Below, one piece after another: positions 17,086 to 27,067 of a stretch of DNA of 64,000 bases. The position numbers were made by a program, and so were the translations under genes. This DNA comes from Pseudomonas viridiflava (lineage in GTDB: Bacteria > Pseudomonadota > Gammaproteobacteria > Pseudomonadales > Pseudomonadaceae), in assembly GCF_900582195.1 (NCBI RefSeq), contig NZ_UTHA01000078.1:124001-188000 (forward strand), read 5' to 3'. How positions within the stretch are numbered: the stretch's first letter is position 1; the number at the start of each line of letters is the position of its first letter. Under the pieces are notes generated by a model. It was not told the DNA's origin. It made no database searches and saw only the letters and a list, made by a program, of their open reading frames with translations.

Positions 17086-17967
17086 ATGAAACGCCTGCCT
17101 CCCCTACCCGCCCTGCACACGTTTCTGGTCACCGCGCAGTGCTGCAACTTCACCCGCGCCGCCGAGCAGTTGCACATCACCCAGGGCGCAGTGAGCCGGC
17201 AGATCGCCGGGCTGGAAGCCCATCTCGGTTATCCACTGTTCATCCGCCTGGCCCGTGGCCTGGCGCTGACCGCCGAAGGACGTGAATGGCTACCGCGTGT
17301 GGAAAAAGTCTTCGGCCTGATCAGCGAAGCGACCGAGCAAATCGGTATACAGCGCGAAAACCTGCAACTCAAAGCGCCCAGCTGCGTGATGCGCTGGCTG
17401 CTGCCGCGCTTGCTGCAATGGCAAAAAGAGCGCCCGGACGTGCCGGTAAAACTCACCGCCTCGCTGCAACACGGCGTGGACTTTCAGCGCGAACAATTCG
17501 ATGCCGCGGTGATCTACGGCCCGCCCCCGGACAACTCGCCGGGCGCACTGCACTTGTTCGACGAGCAACTGACACCGGTCTGTTCACCGGTTTTGCTCAA
17601 AGGTTCGCCAGCGCTGAATTCACCGGCAGATCTGCAACAGCATCTGCTGCTGCACCCCACTCACGATATTCAGGATTGGTCGGTGTGGCTGAACGCGGCC
17701 GAGCTGCGACTGAACAACCTCGGCAGCGGCCAGCATTTCGAAACGCTGGATCAGGCGATGTCGATGGCGTCACACGGGACGGGAGTGGCGATTGGTGACT
17801 GGTCGTTGATAGGCGATGACTTGCGCGCGGGGCGGCTGGTGATGCCGTTTGAGTTGAAGGTGAAGACGGGGTTGGCGTATTACGTCGTCGTGCCTGCGGG
17901 AACCGAGCCTTCGCCGCAGCTGGAAGAATTGATGATCTGGTTGGTTGAGCAGGCGCATTTGCGGTGA
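17086..17967 (+). CDS. LysR-family regulator, GcvA-like
   Basis: A 293-residue LysR regulator. The N-terminal winged HTH contains NFTRAAEQLHITQGAVSRQI and a GcvA-type PLFIRLARGLALTAEG wing, and the periplasmic-binding-protein-like effector domain includes DAAVIYGPPP. It is divergent from the decarboxylase/ALDH pair and is the likely regulator of it. An earlier in-frame ATG lies at 17071. I prefer 17086 because the family starts just before LPPLPALHTFL; the ribosome site is weak for both. Confidence 0.83.
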   Translation: MKRLPPLPALHTFLVTAQCCNFTRAAEQLHITQGAVSRQIAGLEAHLGYPLFIRLARGLALTAEGREWLPRVEKVFGLISEATEQIGIQRENLQLKAPSCVMRWLLPRLLQWQKERPDVPVKLTASLQHGVDFQREQFDAAVIYGPPPDNSPGALHLFDEQLTPVCSPVLLKGSPALNSPADLQQHLLLHPTHDIQDWSVWLNAAELRLNNLGSGQHFETLDQAMSMASHGTGVAIGDWSLIGDDLRAGRLVMPFELKVKTGLAYYVVVPAGTEPSPQLEELMIWLVEQAHLR

Positions 17968-17975
17968 GGCTGTTT

Positions 17976-18146
17976 CCCCTCACCCTCTCCCAGAGGGAGA
18001 GGGGACTGACCGGGAGATGCTATAGACATACGCCGACGTGAAACTACTGCATTGAATCCATAATCGACTCGATCACTCAGGTCGATGTACAACGCCAGAC
18101 ACCTCGGTCGGCTCCCTCTCCTTCGGGAGAGGGCTGGGGTGAGGGG
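17976..18146. repeat. MITE-like element with CCCTCACCC terminal inverted repeats, copy 2
   Basis: A 171-bp element with the same ends and interior as 13587-13763, including GAATCCATAATCGA, CAGGTCGATG and ACGCCAGACACC. It fills the gap between the convergent LysR and oxidoreductase genes. Confidence 0.75.
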
Positions 18147-18157
18147 CGAGGATTGAC

Positions 18158-18772
18158 TCAATACCCGACAGTCAACCGCTGACGCGAATGCTTCGGCGTT
18201 TCCACTTCGTCGATCAACGCAATCGCGTAATCGGCAAAGGTAATCCAGCTACGCCCTTCAGCGCTCACCAGCAAATGATCCTTGCCGGCTCGGTAGCTTC
18301 CTGTGCGCTCCCCTTCGACAAACTCTGCCGACGGCGACAGGAAGGTCCAGTCCAGATCCTGCTCCTGACGCAGCGCCTCAAGAAACGCCGCACCGGCGCT
18401 GGCCTCGGTTTTGTACTCGGCCGGGAATCCAGCGCTGTCGATCACTCGCGTATCGTCCGGCAGCAACAGCGAACCGGCACCGCCAACCACCAACAGACGC
18501 TTCACCCCCGCCTGCTTCACTGGCCCGACAATAGCGCTCGCAGGCACGGTAGCGAAATGCGCAGCGGTGATCACCACATCATGACCGGCCACCGCGTCTT
18601 GCAGCGCTGCGGCATCCAGTACATCGACATTCTTGCTGACCACACCGGCACGGGCGCCGATCTTCGAGGTGTCGCGGGCGATAGCGGTCACGCTATGGCC
18701 ACGACGCAGGGCTTCTTCCAGCAGTTGGCTACCGGCGCGGCCGGTGGCACCAATAATTGCAATCTTGCTCAT
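18158..18772 (-). CDS. NAD(P)-binding oxidoreductase, atypical SDR (NmrA/YwnB-like)
   Basis: A 204-residue Rossmann protein. The N-terminal IAIIGATGRAGSQLLEEA carries the GxxGxxG dinucleotide motif, and LLVVGGAGSLLL marks the middle of the fold. There is no YxxxK catalytic pair, as usual for the NmrA/flavin-reductase-B-like atypical SDRs. The substrate is unknown. It follows the MBL-fold gene by 45 bases on the same strand, suggesting an operon under the divergent LysR regulator. Confidence 0.78.
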   Translation of the reverse strand: MSKIAIIGATGRAGSQLLEEALRRGHSVTAIARDTSKIGARAGVVSKNVDVLDAAALQDAVAGHDVVITAAHFATVPASAIVGPVKQAGVKRLLVVGGAGSLLLPDDTRVIDSAGFPAEYKTEASAGAAFLEALRQEQDLDWTFLSPSAEFVEGERTGSYRAGKDHLLVSAEGRSWITFADYAIALIDEVETPKHSRQRLTVGY

Positions 18773-18817
18773 GACATTCTCCAGTTGGCTTGAGAGTGCT
18801 GCGTTTTCAGAATCGGC

Positions 18818-19696
18818 TTACCACTGCATTTCGCCCTTGGCGACTTTCGCGCTCAGCTCCAGCGAACTTTCTTCGCCGAGTGTCGGGTAGCGCTTTTTCA
18901 TCGCGGCGATCAGTGCGGCGGAATCTTTGGCCTTGGCGGTTTCAACGTCGAAGGCCTTAATGTAGTCGGCAGTGAACTTCACGCTGGCCAGCGAACGGCT
19001 GCTGTTGCCAAGGTAATGACCCGGCACCACGGTGTTCGGCTTTAGGGTTTCGATCGAGTGCAGGTTTTGCAGCCAGTCGGCGTGGGATTGCGCGGTCTGG
19101 GTATCAGCCATCCACACATGGATGTTCTCGGCGACAACCACACCACCGACCACGGCTTTGAGCGACGGGATCCACACAAAGCTGCGATCCGGCTGTTTGC
19201 CTTTAAGGCCGACCACCTGCAATTTCTGCCCTTCGAGCATCAGGCTGTCGCCCTTGAGCACACCCGGCACGATGGTTTTCGCCGGAACGTCAGCGCCCAT
19301 TTTCGGCCCCCAAAAGGCCAGTTTGCCGGCGACGGTTTTGTTGATGTGGTCGACGGTCGGTTGCGAGGCGAGCACCTTGGCGTCAGGGAACGCCTGGGTC
19401 AGGGTGTCGAGGCCGAAGTAGTAATCCGGGTCGCCATGGCTGATGTAAATAGTGGTCAGGTGCTTGCCGCTGGCGCGGATCTTTTCCACGACCTGTTCAG
19501 CCTGGGATTTGCCGAACTGGGCATCGACGAGGATCGCGTCTTTCTCGCCGCTGACCAGTACCGAAGTCACCGGAAAAATCGCGTTAGTCCCCGGGTTATA
19601 GACGTCGAGGGTCAGGTTGGCAGCAGCGGCATGCGCGGCGAAACCCAAGGCAGCGGTGGCGAGCAGAACGCGTTTGAGTGTGGTGAAGCCGATCAT
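18818..19696 (-). CDS. Periplasmic MBL-fold protein with altered metal motif
   Basis: A 292-residue protein with a signal peptide (about 1-25, ending AHAAA) and a metallo-beta-lactamase fold: VTSVLVSGEKDAILVDAQFG, then the zinc-motif position, then PNTVVPGHYLG. The expected HxHxDH reads HGDPDY (His87 to Tyr92), so two classical ligands are replaced. GGAG precedes the ATG at 19696, which supports it over longer upstream frames. A LysR gene is divergent 114 bases away. The substrate is unknown; the C-terminal ~60 residues form a helical tail. Confidence 0.75.
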   Translation of the reverse strand: MIGFTTLKRVLLATAALGFAAHAAAANLTLDVYNPGTNAIFPVTSVLVSGEKDAILVDAQFGKSQAEQVVEKIRASGKHLTTIYISHGDPDYYFGLDTLTQAFPDAKVLASQPTVDHINKTVAGKLAFWGPKMGADVPAKTIVPGVLKGDSLMLEGQKLQVVGLKGKQPDRSFVWIPSLKAVVGGVVVAENIHVWMADTQTAQSHADWLQNLHSIETLKPNTVVPGHYLGNSSRSLASVKFTADYIKAFDVETAKAKDSAALIAAMKKRYPTLGEESSLELSAKVAKGEMQW

Positions 19697-19810
19697 CTGT
19701 TGCTCCAGTGTCCAAATGCCGTGTTTGGCGATGGGACAGAGCTTAGTTGCCTGACTCAGTACAAAAAATGCGATGCTTGAACATAGTTTGTTTCTGAAAG
19801 CGGGCAAATC

Positions 19811-20716
19811 ATGGATCGTCTCCAAGCAATGCGGGTGTTTGTCACCGTCGTGGATCTGGGCAGCCAGTCGGCAGCGGCCGATCATCTGGACCTTTCGCGG
19901 CCGGTGGTTTCACGTTATCTGGCGGAGCTGGAAGACTGGGTCGGTGCACGTCTGATGCACCGCACCACGCGCAAGTTGAGCCTGACCGCCGCCGGCAGCG
20001 AAATATTGCCGCGCTGCCGGCAGATGATCGAACTGTCGACGGACATGCAGGCTGCTGTCAGCGAACCTCACGATGCCCCGCGCGGCTTGTTGCGGATCAG
20101 CGTCAGCACTTCGTTTGGTCAGGCCCAACTGGCGGATGCGATGGCCGCCTACGTCAAACGCTATCCGGGTGTGGGCATCGATCTGCAAATGCTCGATCGC
20201 ACGGTGAATCTGGTGGATGAGCGCATCGATCTGGCCATTCGTACCAGCAACGATCTCGACCCCAACCTGATCGCCCGCCGCCTGACCGTTTGTCGTTCGG
20301 TGGTCTGCGCCGCGCCGGCTTATCTGCAAGAACACCCGGCGCCGTCACGGATCGAGGAACTGAGCCGACACAACTGTCTGACGCACTCGTATTTCGGCAA
20401 GAGCCTGTGGCATTTCGAGGAGGATGGCGAACCGGTTTCGGTGCCGGTGCAGGGCAATATCAGTGCCAACGAGGCCAGCACGTTATTGCGCGCGACGCTG
20501 GCCGGCGCTGGGGTGGCGATGCTGCCGACCTATCAGGCCGGGGTGCATATTCACAGCGGTGAGCTGGTTCGACTGCTGCCCCATGCCGAGCCGCGGCAGA
20601 TGAGCATCTACGCCGTCTATGCCTCGCGCAAACACATGCCGGCGGCGCTGCGCAGCATGCTGGATTTTCTGGTGCTCAGATTCCCCGAGAACCCCGAATG
20701 GGATACCGGCCTGTAA
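19811..20716 (+). CDS. LysR-family transcriptional regulator
   Basis: A 301-residue LysR protein of the CrgA/DmlR-like group. The HTH lies around SAAADHLDLSRPVVSRYLAE, the wing at LMHRTTRKLSLTAAG, and the effector domain follows (with IDLAIRT). It is divergent from the MBL-fold/oxidoreductase pair and probably regulates it. The 114-bp shared region is where its site should be, but I see no clear T-N11-A palindrome worth asserting. Confidence 0.85.
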   Translation: MDRLQAMRVFVTVVDLGSQSAAADHLDLSRPVVSRYLAELEDWVGARLMHRTTRKLSLTAAGSEILPRCRQMIELSTDMQAAVSEPHDAPRGLLRISVSTSFGQAQLADAMAAYVKRYPGVGIDLQMLDRTVNLVDERIDLAIRTSNDLDPNLIARRLTVCRSVVCAAPAYLQEHPAPSRIEELSRHNCLTHSYFGKSLWHFEEDGEPVSVPVQGNISANEASTLLRATLAGAGVAMLPTYQAGVHIHSGELVRLLPHAEPRQMSIYAVYASRKHMPAALRSMLDFLVLRFPENPEWDTGL

Positions 20717-20846
20717 ACCCGATCCACTGTGGCTATCGATAGGCTGAATGGCCAGTTACAACCCGGAGCGCACTCGCTGGCAACTCCGCGCCGCTGACCT
20801 ATGCTGAAAGTAATACCGCAGGGTATGTCGTTCAGAGGTCAACGCC

Positions 20847-21023
20847 ATGAACATCAAAACAAGAAGGTACGTCGCGATTTTCATCACCTGCGCCGCCACG
20901 CTGGCGCTGTACGGCACCGCTGCCTGGCGGGTCGAGCAATTGCGACAGCTACCGCGCGAGTATGCGAGCTGCAATTTCGAGCGGTGCATTCCGCACAATG
21001 CCACGCTGAATGCGTTGCGCTGA
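20847..21023 (+). CDS. Small single-pass membrane peptide, 58 aa
   Basis: ATG at 20847 is preceded by AGAGG at eight bases. The 58-residue product starts MNIKTRR, has one TM segment (VAIFITCAATLALYGTAAW) and ends in an exported tail with two cysteines (ASCNFERCIPHN) that could form a disulfide. The positive N-terminus suggests the tail faces the periplasm. Its function is not recognised. It is flanked by a LysR gene on the same strand and a REPIN. Confidence 0.62.
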   Translation: MNIKTRRYVAIFITCAATLALYGTAAWRVEQLRQLPREYASCNFERCIPHNATLNALR

Positions 21024-21047
21024 TTCATCTGGGCTGGAATGCGACCC

Positions 21048-21137
21048 TGTGGGAGCGAGCTTGCTCGCGAAAGCGGTGGGTCAGTCAACACTTGAGTCGA
21101 ATGACAGGACGCCTTCGCGAGCAGGCTCGCTCCCACA
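21048..21137. repeat. REPIN between convergent genes
   Basis: A TGTGGGAGCGAGCTTGCTCG arm and the inverted GAGCAGGCTCGCTCCCACA arm surround a 40-bp interior with GGTCAG...AATGACA. It lies between the small peptide gene and pobR. Confidence 0.9.
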
Positions 21138-21161
21138 AGGGTTTTGTGGTGTCAGTGATTA

Positions 21162-22043
21162 CTATTCGGCTTTCAGGCTGTCGCGAAAAGCCTTGGGCGA
21201 TATTCCCACCCGACGCCGGAACAGGCGCGTGAAGTTGGTCGGATCGGAAAACCCCAACAACTCCGACATCTCGTAAATCGTCATGCTGGTGTACGTCAGC
21301 AAACGCTTGGCCTCCAGTAACTGACGTTCATGCATGATCTGCAACGCCGGTTGCCCCGCCAGCTCACGGCAAGTGCCGTTGAGGTGAGATACCGAAATCC
21401 CCAGTCGATGCGCCAGGTCTTCGACCTTGACGTGCTGGCGATAAGTCTCCTCGACCAACTGAATAAAGCCATTGAGGTATTCGCGCTGACGTTGCGGCCG
21501 CTGACTGGCCTTGTGCCGCACGATCGCCTGCCGGCTGACCCAGACCATGATCACGCTGACCAGCGAATGCATGAGCATTTCCCGCGCCGGTTGATGACCG
21601 TTGTATTCGGCCTGCAGCGCCGAGAACAGGCTGTTGAGGTAATCGCCGTCGTGGCCGGCCGGGTAGTTTTCCGCGCTGGCCAGCGCATGTACCGAATCGC
21701 CCAGTTGCGCCTGCAAGTGATTGATCAGCGGGGTGGCGAGGGTCACGATGAACCCTTCGACGTCTTCGGAAAAACGAAAGCCGTGCACCGATAACGGTGG
21801 CAGCACTTGAATGGCCGGGGTGTCGAGTTGCGTGCGTTGCCCTTCGATCTCAAGCTCTGCCTGACCTTTGAAGACGAAGAGTAACTGGCACAAATCAGCA
21901 TGGCGGTGGGGTTTGATTTCCCACTCATGTTCGCGACTGCGGGAGGAAATGGTTTCGCAGTGCAGCAAGTCAGGGGTCGGCCAGTCCAGGCTTTCACCGT
22001 AGAGCTTGAACACTGGAATCGAAGGCAGCTCAGGCTTGTTCAT
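21162..22043 (-). CDS. pobR: AraC/XylS-family activator of p-hydroxybenzoate hydroxylase (PobR)
   Basis: A 293-residue regulator. An N-terminal cupin domain (HRHADLCQLLFVFKGQAELE) precedes a C-terminal AraC DNA-binding domain, with HTH1 around VEDLAHRLGISVSHLNGTC and HTH2 around MSELLGFSDPTNFTRLFRR. It is divergent from pobA, the arrangement known for PobR of Pseudomonas, an AraC-type activator that responds to 4-hydroxybenzoate (unlike the IclR-type PobR of Acinetobacter). ATG at 22043 is chosen; GTG at 22046 is adjacent. Confidence 0.88.
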   Translation of the reverse strand: MNKPELPSIPVFKLYGESLDWPTPDLLHCETISSRSREHEWEIKPHRHADLCQLLFVFKGQAELEIEGQRTQLDTPAIQVLPPLSVHGFRFSEDVEGFIVTLATPLINHLQAQLGDSVHALASAENYPAGHDGDYLNSLFSALQAEYNGHQPAREMLMHSLVSVIMVWVSRQAIVRHKASQRPQRQREYLNGFIQLVEETYRQHVKVEDLAHRLGISVSHLNGTCRELAGQPALQIMHERQLLEAKRLLTYTSMTIYEMSELLGFSDPTNFTRLFRRRVGISPKAFRDSLKAE

Positions 22044-22199
22044 CACTTCAATCCAGGCCTCGGGGTTGTGGGCGATAATCGCACCGATTGGCAGAATGTA
22101 CAGGTATCGGCTCAGTTTTCACCTTCAATTGACAGACCCGCAAGGGAAAAATGCAAGCACTCGATCCATAAAAATCATTCACCGGTCCTGGCCGCGTGA

Positions 22200-23414
<1,215 letters not shown>

Positions 23415-23493
23415 CCTGCTACCGACTTACACTGGCGAGCATCCCCGCTCGCCTGACGATCTGCGGGACTCTCACTGCCCGCAGGTTTTGCCC

Positions 23494-25011
23494 GTGACCA
23501 ATCTCAATCACCCCGAAACGCCCAAACCGGCCATTCGCAGCGTGCTGGTCGCGCTGATGATGGCGATCTTTCTCGGCGCGCTGGATCAAACCATCGTCGC
23601 CGTGTCGATGCCGGCCATCTCTGCGCAGTTCAAGGATGTCAGCCTGCTGGCCTGGGTGATTTCCGGGTACATGGTCGCGATGACGGTGGCGGTACCGATC
23701 TACGGCAAGCTCGGCGACCTGTACGGGCGACGCAAACTGATGCTGTTCGGCATGGGCCTGTTCACACTCGCCTCACTGTTTTGCGGCATGGCGCAGAGCA
23801 TGGAGCAACTGGTGCTGGCGCGGATCCTTCAGGGTATCGGTGCTGGCGGAATGATCTCGGTAAGTCAGGCGATCATCGGCGACATCGTGCCGCCGCGTGA
23901 ACGCGGGCGTTATCAGGGTTACTTCAGCAGCATGTACGCGGTGGCCAGTGTTGCCGGTCCCGTGTTGGGCGGGTACATGACCGAATACCTGTCGTGGCGC
24001 TGGGTCTTTCTGATCAACCTGCCACTGGGCCTCGGTGCCTGGTGGGTGGCGCGGCGCAACTTGCGCGGGCTGCCGATTCCCCAACGCAAACCGATCATCG
24101 ATTACCTCGGCACCGTGTTGATGATCATCGGCCTGACCGCACTGCTGTTGGGCATTACCCAGGTCGGTCAGGGCCATGCGTGGCGCAGCGCTGAAGTACT
24201 CGGATTGTTTACTTGTGCCGTGGTGGTGTTGGCGCTGTTTGTCTGGCACGAACGCCGGGCGCGCGAGCCTTTGCTGCCAATGCATTTGTTTGCCAACCGC
24301 AACGCGCTGCTGTGCTGGTGCACGATTTTCTTCACCAGTTTCCAGGCGATTTCGCTGATCGTGCTGATGCCGCTGCGTTTTCAGAGTGTCACCGGTGCCG
24401 GGGCGGACAGCGCGGCCTTGCACTTGCTGCCGCTGGCGATGGGGCTGCCGATCGGTGCGTTCTTCGCCGGCCGTCGCACGTCGATCACCGGGCGTTACAA
24501 ACCACAGATTCTGAGCGGCGCTCTGCTGATGCCGATCGCGATTCTCGGCATGGCGTTCAGCCCACCGGAGGCGACGCTGATCAGCGCACTGTTCATGTTG
24601 CTCTGCGGTATTTCCAGCGGCATGCAGTTCCCGACTTCACTGGTCGGCACGCAGAATTCTGTGGAGCAACGTGACATCGGCGTCGCCACCAGCACCACCA
24701 ACCTGTTTCGCTCCCTCGGCGGCGCGGTGGGCGTGGCGTTGATGTCGGCGCTGTTGCTGGCGCTGTTGCAAGATTCGAGTTTCGCCCATCTGGCGAGCAG
24801 TTCGCTGATGAGCGAGGGGCATTCCGGCAACGTTCTGCTCGATGGTTTGAACGCCGCGCCGGGGGATGCGCAGGACGCCTTGCGGGCGGAATTGCTGGTG
24901 ACGTTCCGGCATTTGCTGTGGGTGAGTGCGGCGGTGTCGTTGCTGGGTCTGGCGGCGGCGATTGCGATGCCGAACAACCTGCTGCGCGGGCGTGAGCACG
25001 GCGCCAAATAA
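23494..25011 (+). CDS. MFS exporter, DHA2 (EmrB/QacA) family
   Basis: A 505-residue inner-membrane protein with about 14 TM segments. DHA2 features include LDQTIVAVSMPAI in TM1, GKLGDLYGRRKLML in the loop after TM2, LQGIGAGGMISV, and motif C in SVAGPVLGGYMTE. It is a proton-driven drug or metabolite exporter, and the substrate is unknown. It lies 79 bases after pobA, so it may share its transcript and export aromatic compounds, which is inference. The start GTG at 23494 fits the family N-terminus; ATG at 23398, overlapping the pobA end, would add 32 residues. Confidence 0.82.
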   Translation: MTNLNHPETPKPAIRSVLVALMMAIFLGALDQTIVAVSMPAISAQFKDVSLLAWVISGYMVAMTVAVPIYGKLGDLYGRRKLMLFGMGLFTLASLFCGMAQSMEQLVLARILQGIGAGGMISVSQAIIGDIVPPRERGRYQGYFSSMYAVASVAGPVLGGYMTEYLSWRWVFLINLPLGLGAWWVARRNLRGLPIPQRKPIIDYLGTVLMIIGLTALLLGITQVGQGHAWRSAEVLGLFTCAVVVLALFVWHERRAREPLLPMHLFANRNALLCWCTIFFTSFQAISLIVLMPLRFQSVTGAGADSAALHLLPLAMGLPIGAFFAGRRTSITGRYKPQILSGALLMPIAILGMAFSPPEATLISALFMLLCGISSGMQFPTSLVGTQNSVEQRDIGVATSTTNLFRSLGGAVGVALMSALLLALLQDSSFAHLASSSLMSEGHSGNVLLDGLNAAPGDAQDALRAELLVTFRHLLWVSAAVSLLGLAAAIAMPNNLLRGREHGAK

Positions 25012-25030
25012 CCGTATTAAAGGGGATCCC

Positions 25031-25118
25031 TGTGGGAGCGAGCTTGCTCGCGAAAGCGTCGTGTCAGACGAAATATTGCTAATGACACACCGCATTCGCG
25101 AGCAAGCTCGCTCCCACA
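25031..25118. repeat. REPIN between convergent genes
   Basis: TGTGGGAGCGAGCTTGCTCG and its inverted copy surround an interior with GTGTCAG and AATGACAC, a second inner dyad typical of the copies here. Confidence 0.9.
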
Positions 25119-25134
25119 GGGGTAAGTATTTCAC

Positions 25135-25983
25135 TCAGGGGCTGTAGTAACCCACCGCGACAAGGAAATGCCCGGCCTTCTTCAGGTAAGCATGCTTGTC
25201 TTCGACCTTGCCGGTCACCGGATTCTTCCAGCGGTATTCATATTCACCCTCATCCTGCTTGCCGATCAGCGCCAGAATCGGCTCGCCCACCGGTTTGCCT
25301 TCCGGATCCTTGACCTTGCCGAAGTCGGTGTTGATCAAACGCAGATTGGTGCCGTGGGCAACATAACGCTGGGTGTTCAGATCGACGACGAAAACATACA
25401 GGTCATCCTGCAAGTAGCCGCCCTTGAGCGAGTTGATCGCCGTCAGCGTGCCCTTCTCGTCTTTGCCCAAATCAGTCGCCGCTTTGTCGAGCAGCGCCTT
25501 GGCCTGCTCCGCCGACGCTCGCGGCAGGTAATAACCCACCGCCAGAATCCGCTGGCCGATGCGTTGGTAATACACGTGCTTGCGCTCGACCTTGCCATCG
25601 GCCCAATTCTGCCAACGGTACTCAGCCTGCTGGATGCCATTGCCTTCCGGCACTTTCAACGCGTCCTTGAAGGTTTTCTGCAGATCCGGGCCGAGCACTT
25701 CACTGACATCACGACCGATCAACGCCGATGAAGGCCCGCCGCTGGCGAGCATCACCCCTTTGGTGTCGACCACAAACACGTAGCGATCCTTGTCGACAAA
25801 TTCGCCCTGGCGGCTGAACGCGGCGAATGCCTTGTCGCCGTTGTCGTGGTAATAGGCCAGGGCTTTTTCCAGCAAGGCGATGGCGGCCTGGCTGTCATCC
25901 TTGGCGGTCGTGGCGGCGCTGATCTGGCCGAGGCTGGCCAGTAACATCACGCCGAACCAGGCCACTTTATGCAAAAAACCCAT
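25135..25983 (-). CDS. Periplasmic protein with two Cache (sCache_2-like) domains
   Basis: A 282-residue protein. A signal peptide (about 1-23) is followed by two related halves. Each begins with a helix, continues DxYVFVVD (RYVFVVDTKGVMLA; LYVFVVDLNTQRYVAHG) and ends with a YRW.NW/NPVTGK...K..Y....G..L/FAVGYY element. The halves therefore duplicate a single-Cache ligand-binding domain. No transmembrane anchor or signalling domain follows, so it may be a free periplasmic ligand binder that works with a receptor encoded elsewhere. GAGGGA precedes the ATG. Confidence 0.78.
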   Translation of the reverse strand: MGFLHKVAWFGVMLLASLGQISAATTAKDDSQAAIALLEKALAYYHDNGDKAFAAFSRQGEFVDKDRYVFVVDTKGVMLASGGPSSALIGRDVSEVLGPDLQKTFKDALKVPEGNGIQQAEYRWQNWADGKVERKHVYYQRIGQRILAVGYYLPRASAEQAKALLDKAATDLGKDEKGTLTAINSLKGGYLQDDLYVFVVDLNTQRYVAHGTNLRLINTDFGKVKDPEGKPVGEPILALIGKQDEGEYEYRWKNPVTGKVEDKHAYLKKAGHFLVAVGYYSP

Positions 25984-26096
25984 AGCGCATCCCTCGTTCT
26001 TGTTGGTGTTTCAAGAGCGTAGACGGCTTGGGGTGATGTACGAGTATTCAGAATGATGCAGGGGATTACAGAGTCCCCTGCACTGACCAACAAAGC

Positions 26097-26951
26097 TTAT
26101 GGGCGGGAATTGATCTGCTGCTGCAAGTTCTGAATCTGCGCCTGAAGGGTATTGATGTTGCGGGTCATCTGCGCACGGAAGGCGTCGAACTCGGCGGTAT
26201 TGCCGCCACCCTGCGGTGCTGCCGGGCGGTTGTCCTGTTCGCTTTTGAGGACGACGATTTCCTGCTCAAGACGATCGATCGCCGCGCTCGGATTACCCTG
26301 CTTCTTCAACGCCGCTATATCGGCGCCGAGGCTTTTGAACTGCGCATCGAAGGCCTTCAACTGCGTGTCGACCTTGCTGGTGTCGGCCGGAGTGCTCTTG
26401 ATGGTCGCCAGTTCCGCGCTCAGGGCTTTGACCTGCGCCTGCAACTGGATATTGGCGTTCTGTTGCTCGGTGGTCTGCGCGGTCATCTGTGCCAGACGCT
26501 TGTCCAGATCGCTGGCCTGCCCCGCTACGCCTTGCTGCTGTTTGCTCTGATCGAGCAGCTTGCCTTCGAGCTGTTTGATTTGCAGCTTCAGCGCCTCGCT
26601 GTCACTGGTGACGTTGGACTGGCTGGCGACGACCTTGCCGGAAATGTCCTGCAAGCGTCCGGCCGCCTCTTCGCTGATCCGCGCAAAGCTTTCCTGGGTC
26701 GCGACCAGTTGCTGCTCCATCAGCGAGATCTGCTGAAAGCTCCACCAGGCCAGACCGACGAAGGCGAAGAACAACGCACCGACCAAGGCCCACAACGGGC
26801 CGGTGCTGGCCGCCTTGACCTTGACCACGGGCGGCGTGCGCGAGTGCACGGACGTGCGGGCGGTGGTCGGAATGTCATCGTCGTCGAAGGTGTCGGCACG
26901 CAGGCTCGGGACATCATCGAAATCGTCGTGGGCATCATTACGCATGGACAT
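26097..26951 (-). CDS. Single-pass membrane protein with long coiled coil
   Basis: A 284-residue protein. An acidic cytoplasmic N-terminus (DDFDDVPSLRADTFDDDD) leads to one TM segment (about 52-72, GPLWALVGALFFAFVGLAWW). An extended Gln/Leu-rich coiled coil of about 200 residues, probably periplasmic, runs to the end. There is no catalytic domain. Pseudomonads carry this protein widely, often under vague names such as ATPase, but I see no nucleotide-binding motif here. Its role may be structural in the envelope. Confidence 0.7.
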   Translation of the reverse strand: MSMRNDAHDDFDDVPSLRADTFDDDDIPTTARTSVHSRTPPVVKVKAASTGPLWALVGALFFAFVGLAWWSFQQISLMEQQLVATQESFARISEEAAGRLQDISGKVVASQSNVTSDSEALKLQIKQLEGKLLDQSKQQQGVAGQASDLDKRLAQMTAQTTEQQNANIQLQAQVKALSAELATIKSTPADTSKVDTQLKAFDAQFKSLGADIAALKKQGNPSAAIDRLEQEIVVLKSEQDNRPAAPQGGGNTAEFDAFRAQMTRNINTLQAQIQNLQQQINSRP

Positions 26952-27067
26952 TGAGGCAACCTTTGTGAAACGCGGTGATGGCTAAATGCTGCGAAGTATA
27001 ACCGCCGCAGCCGCAGGGATTGACCCCCAAGCGGCTACACGGTTCATTGCCGCCCGGCCAATTCGTT

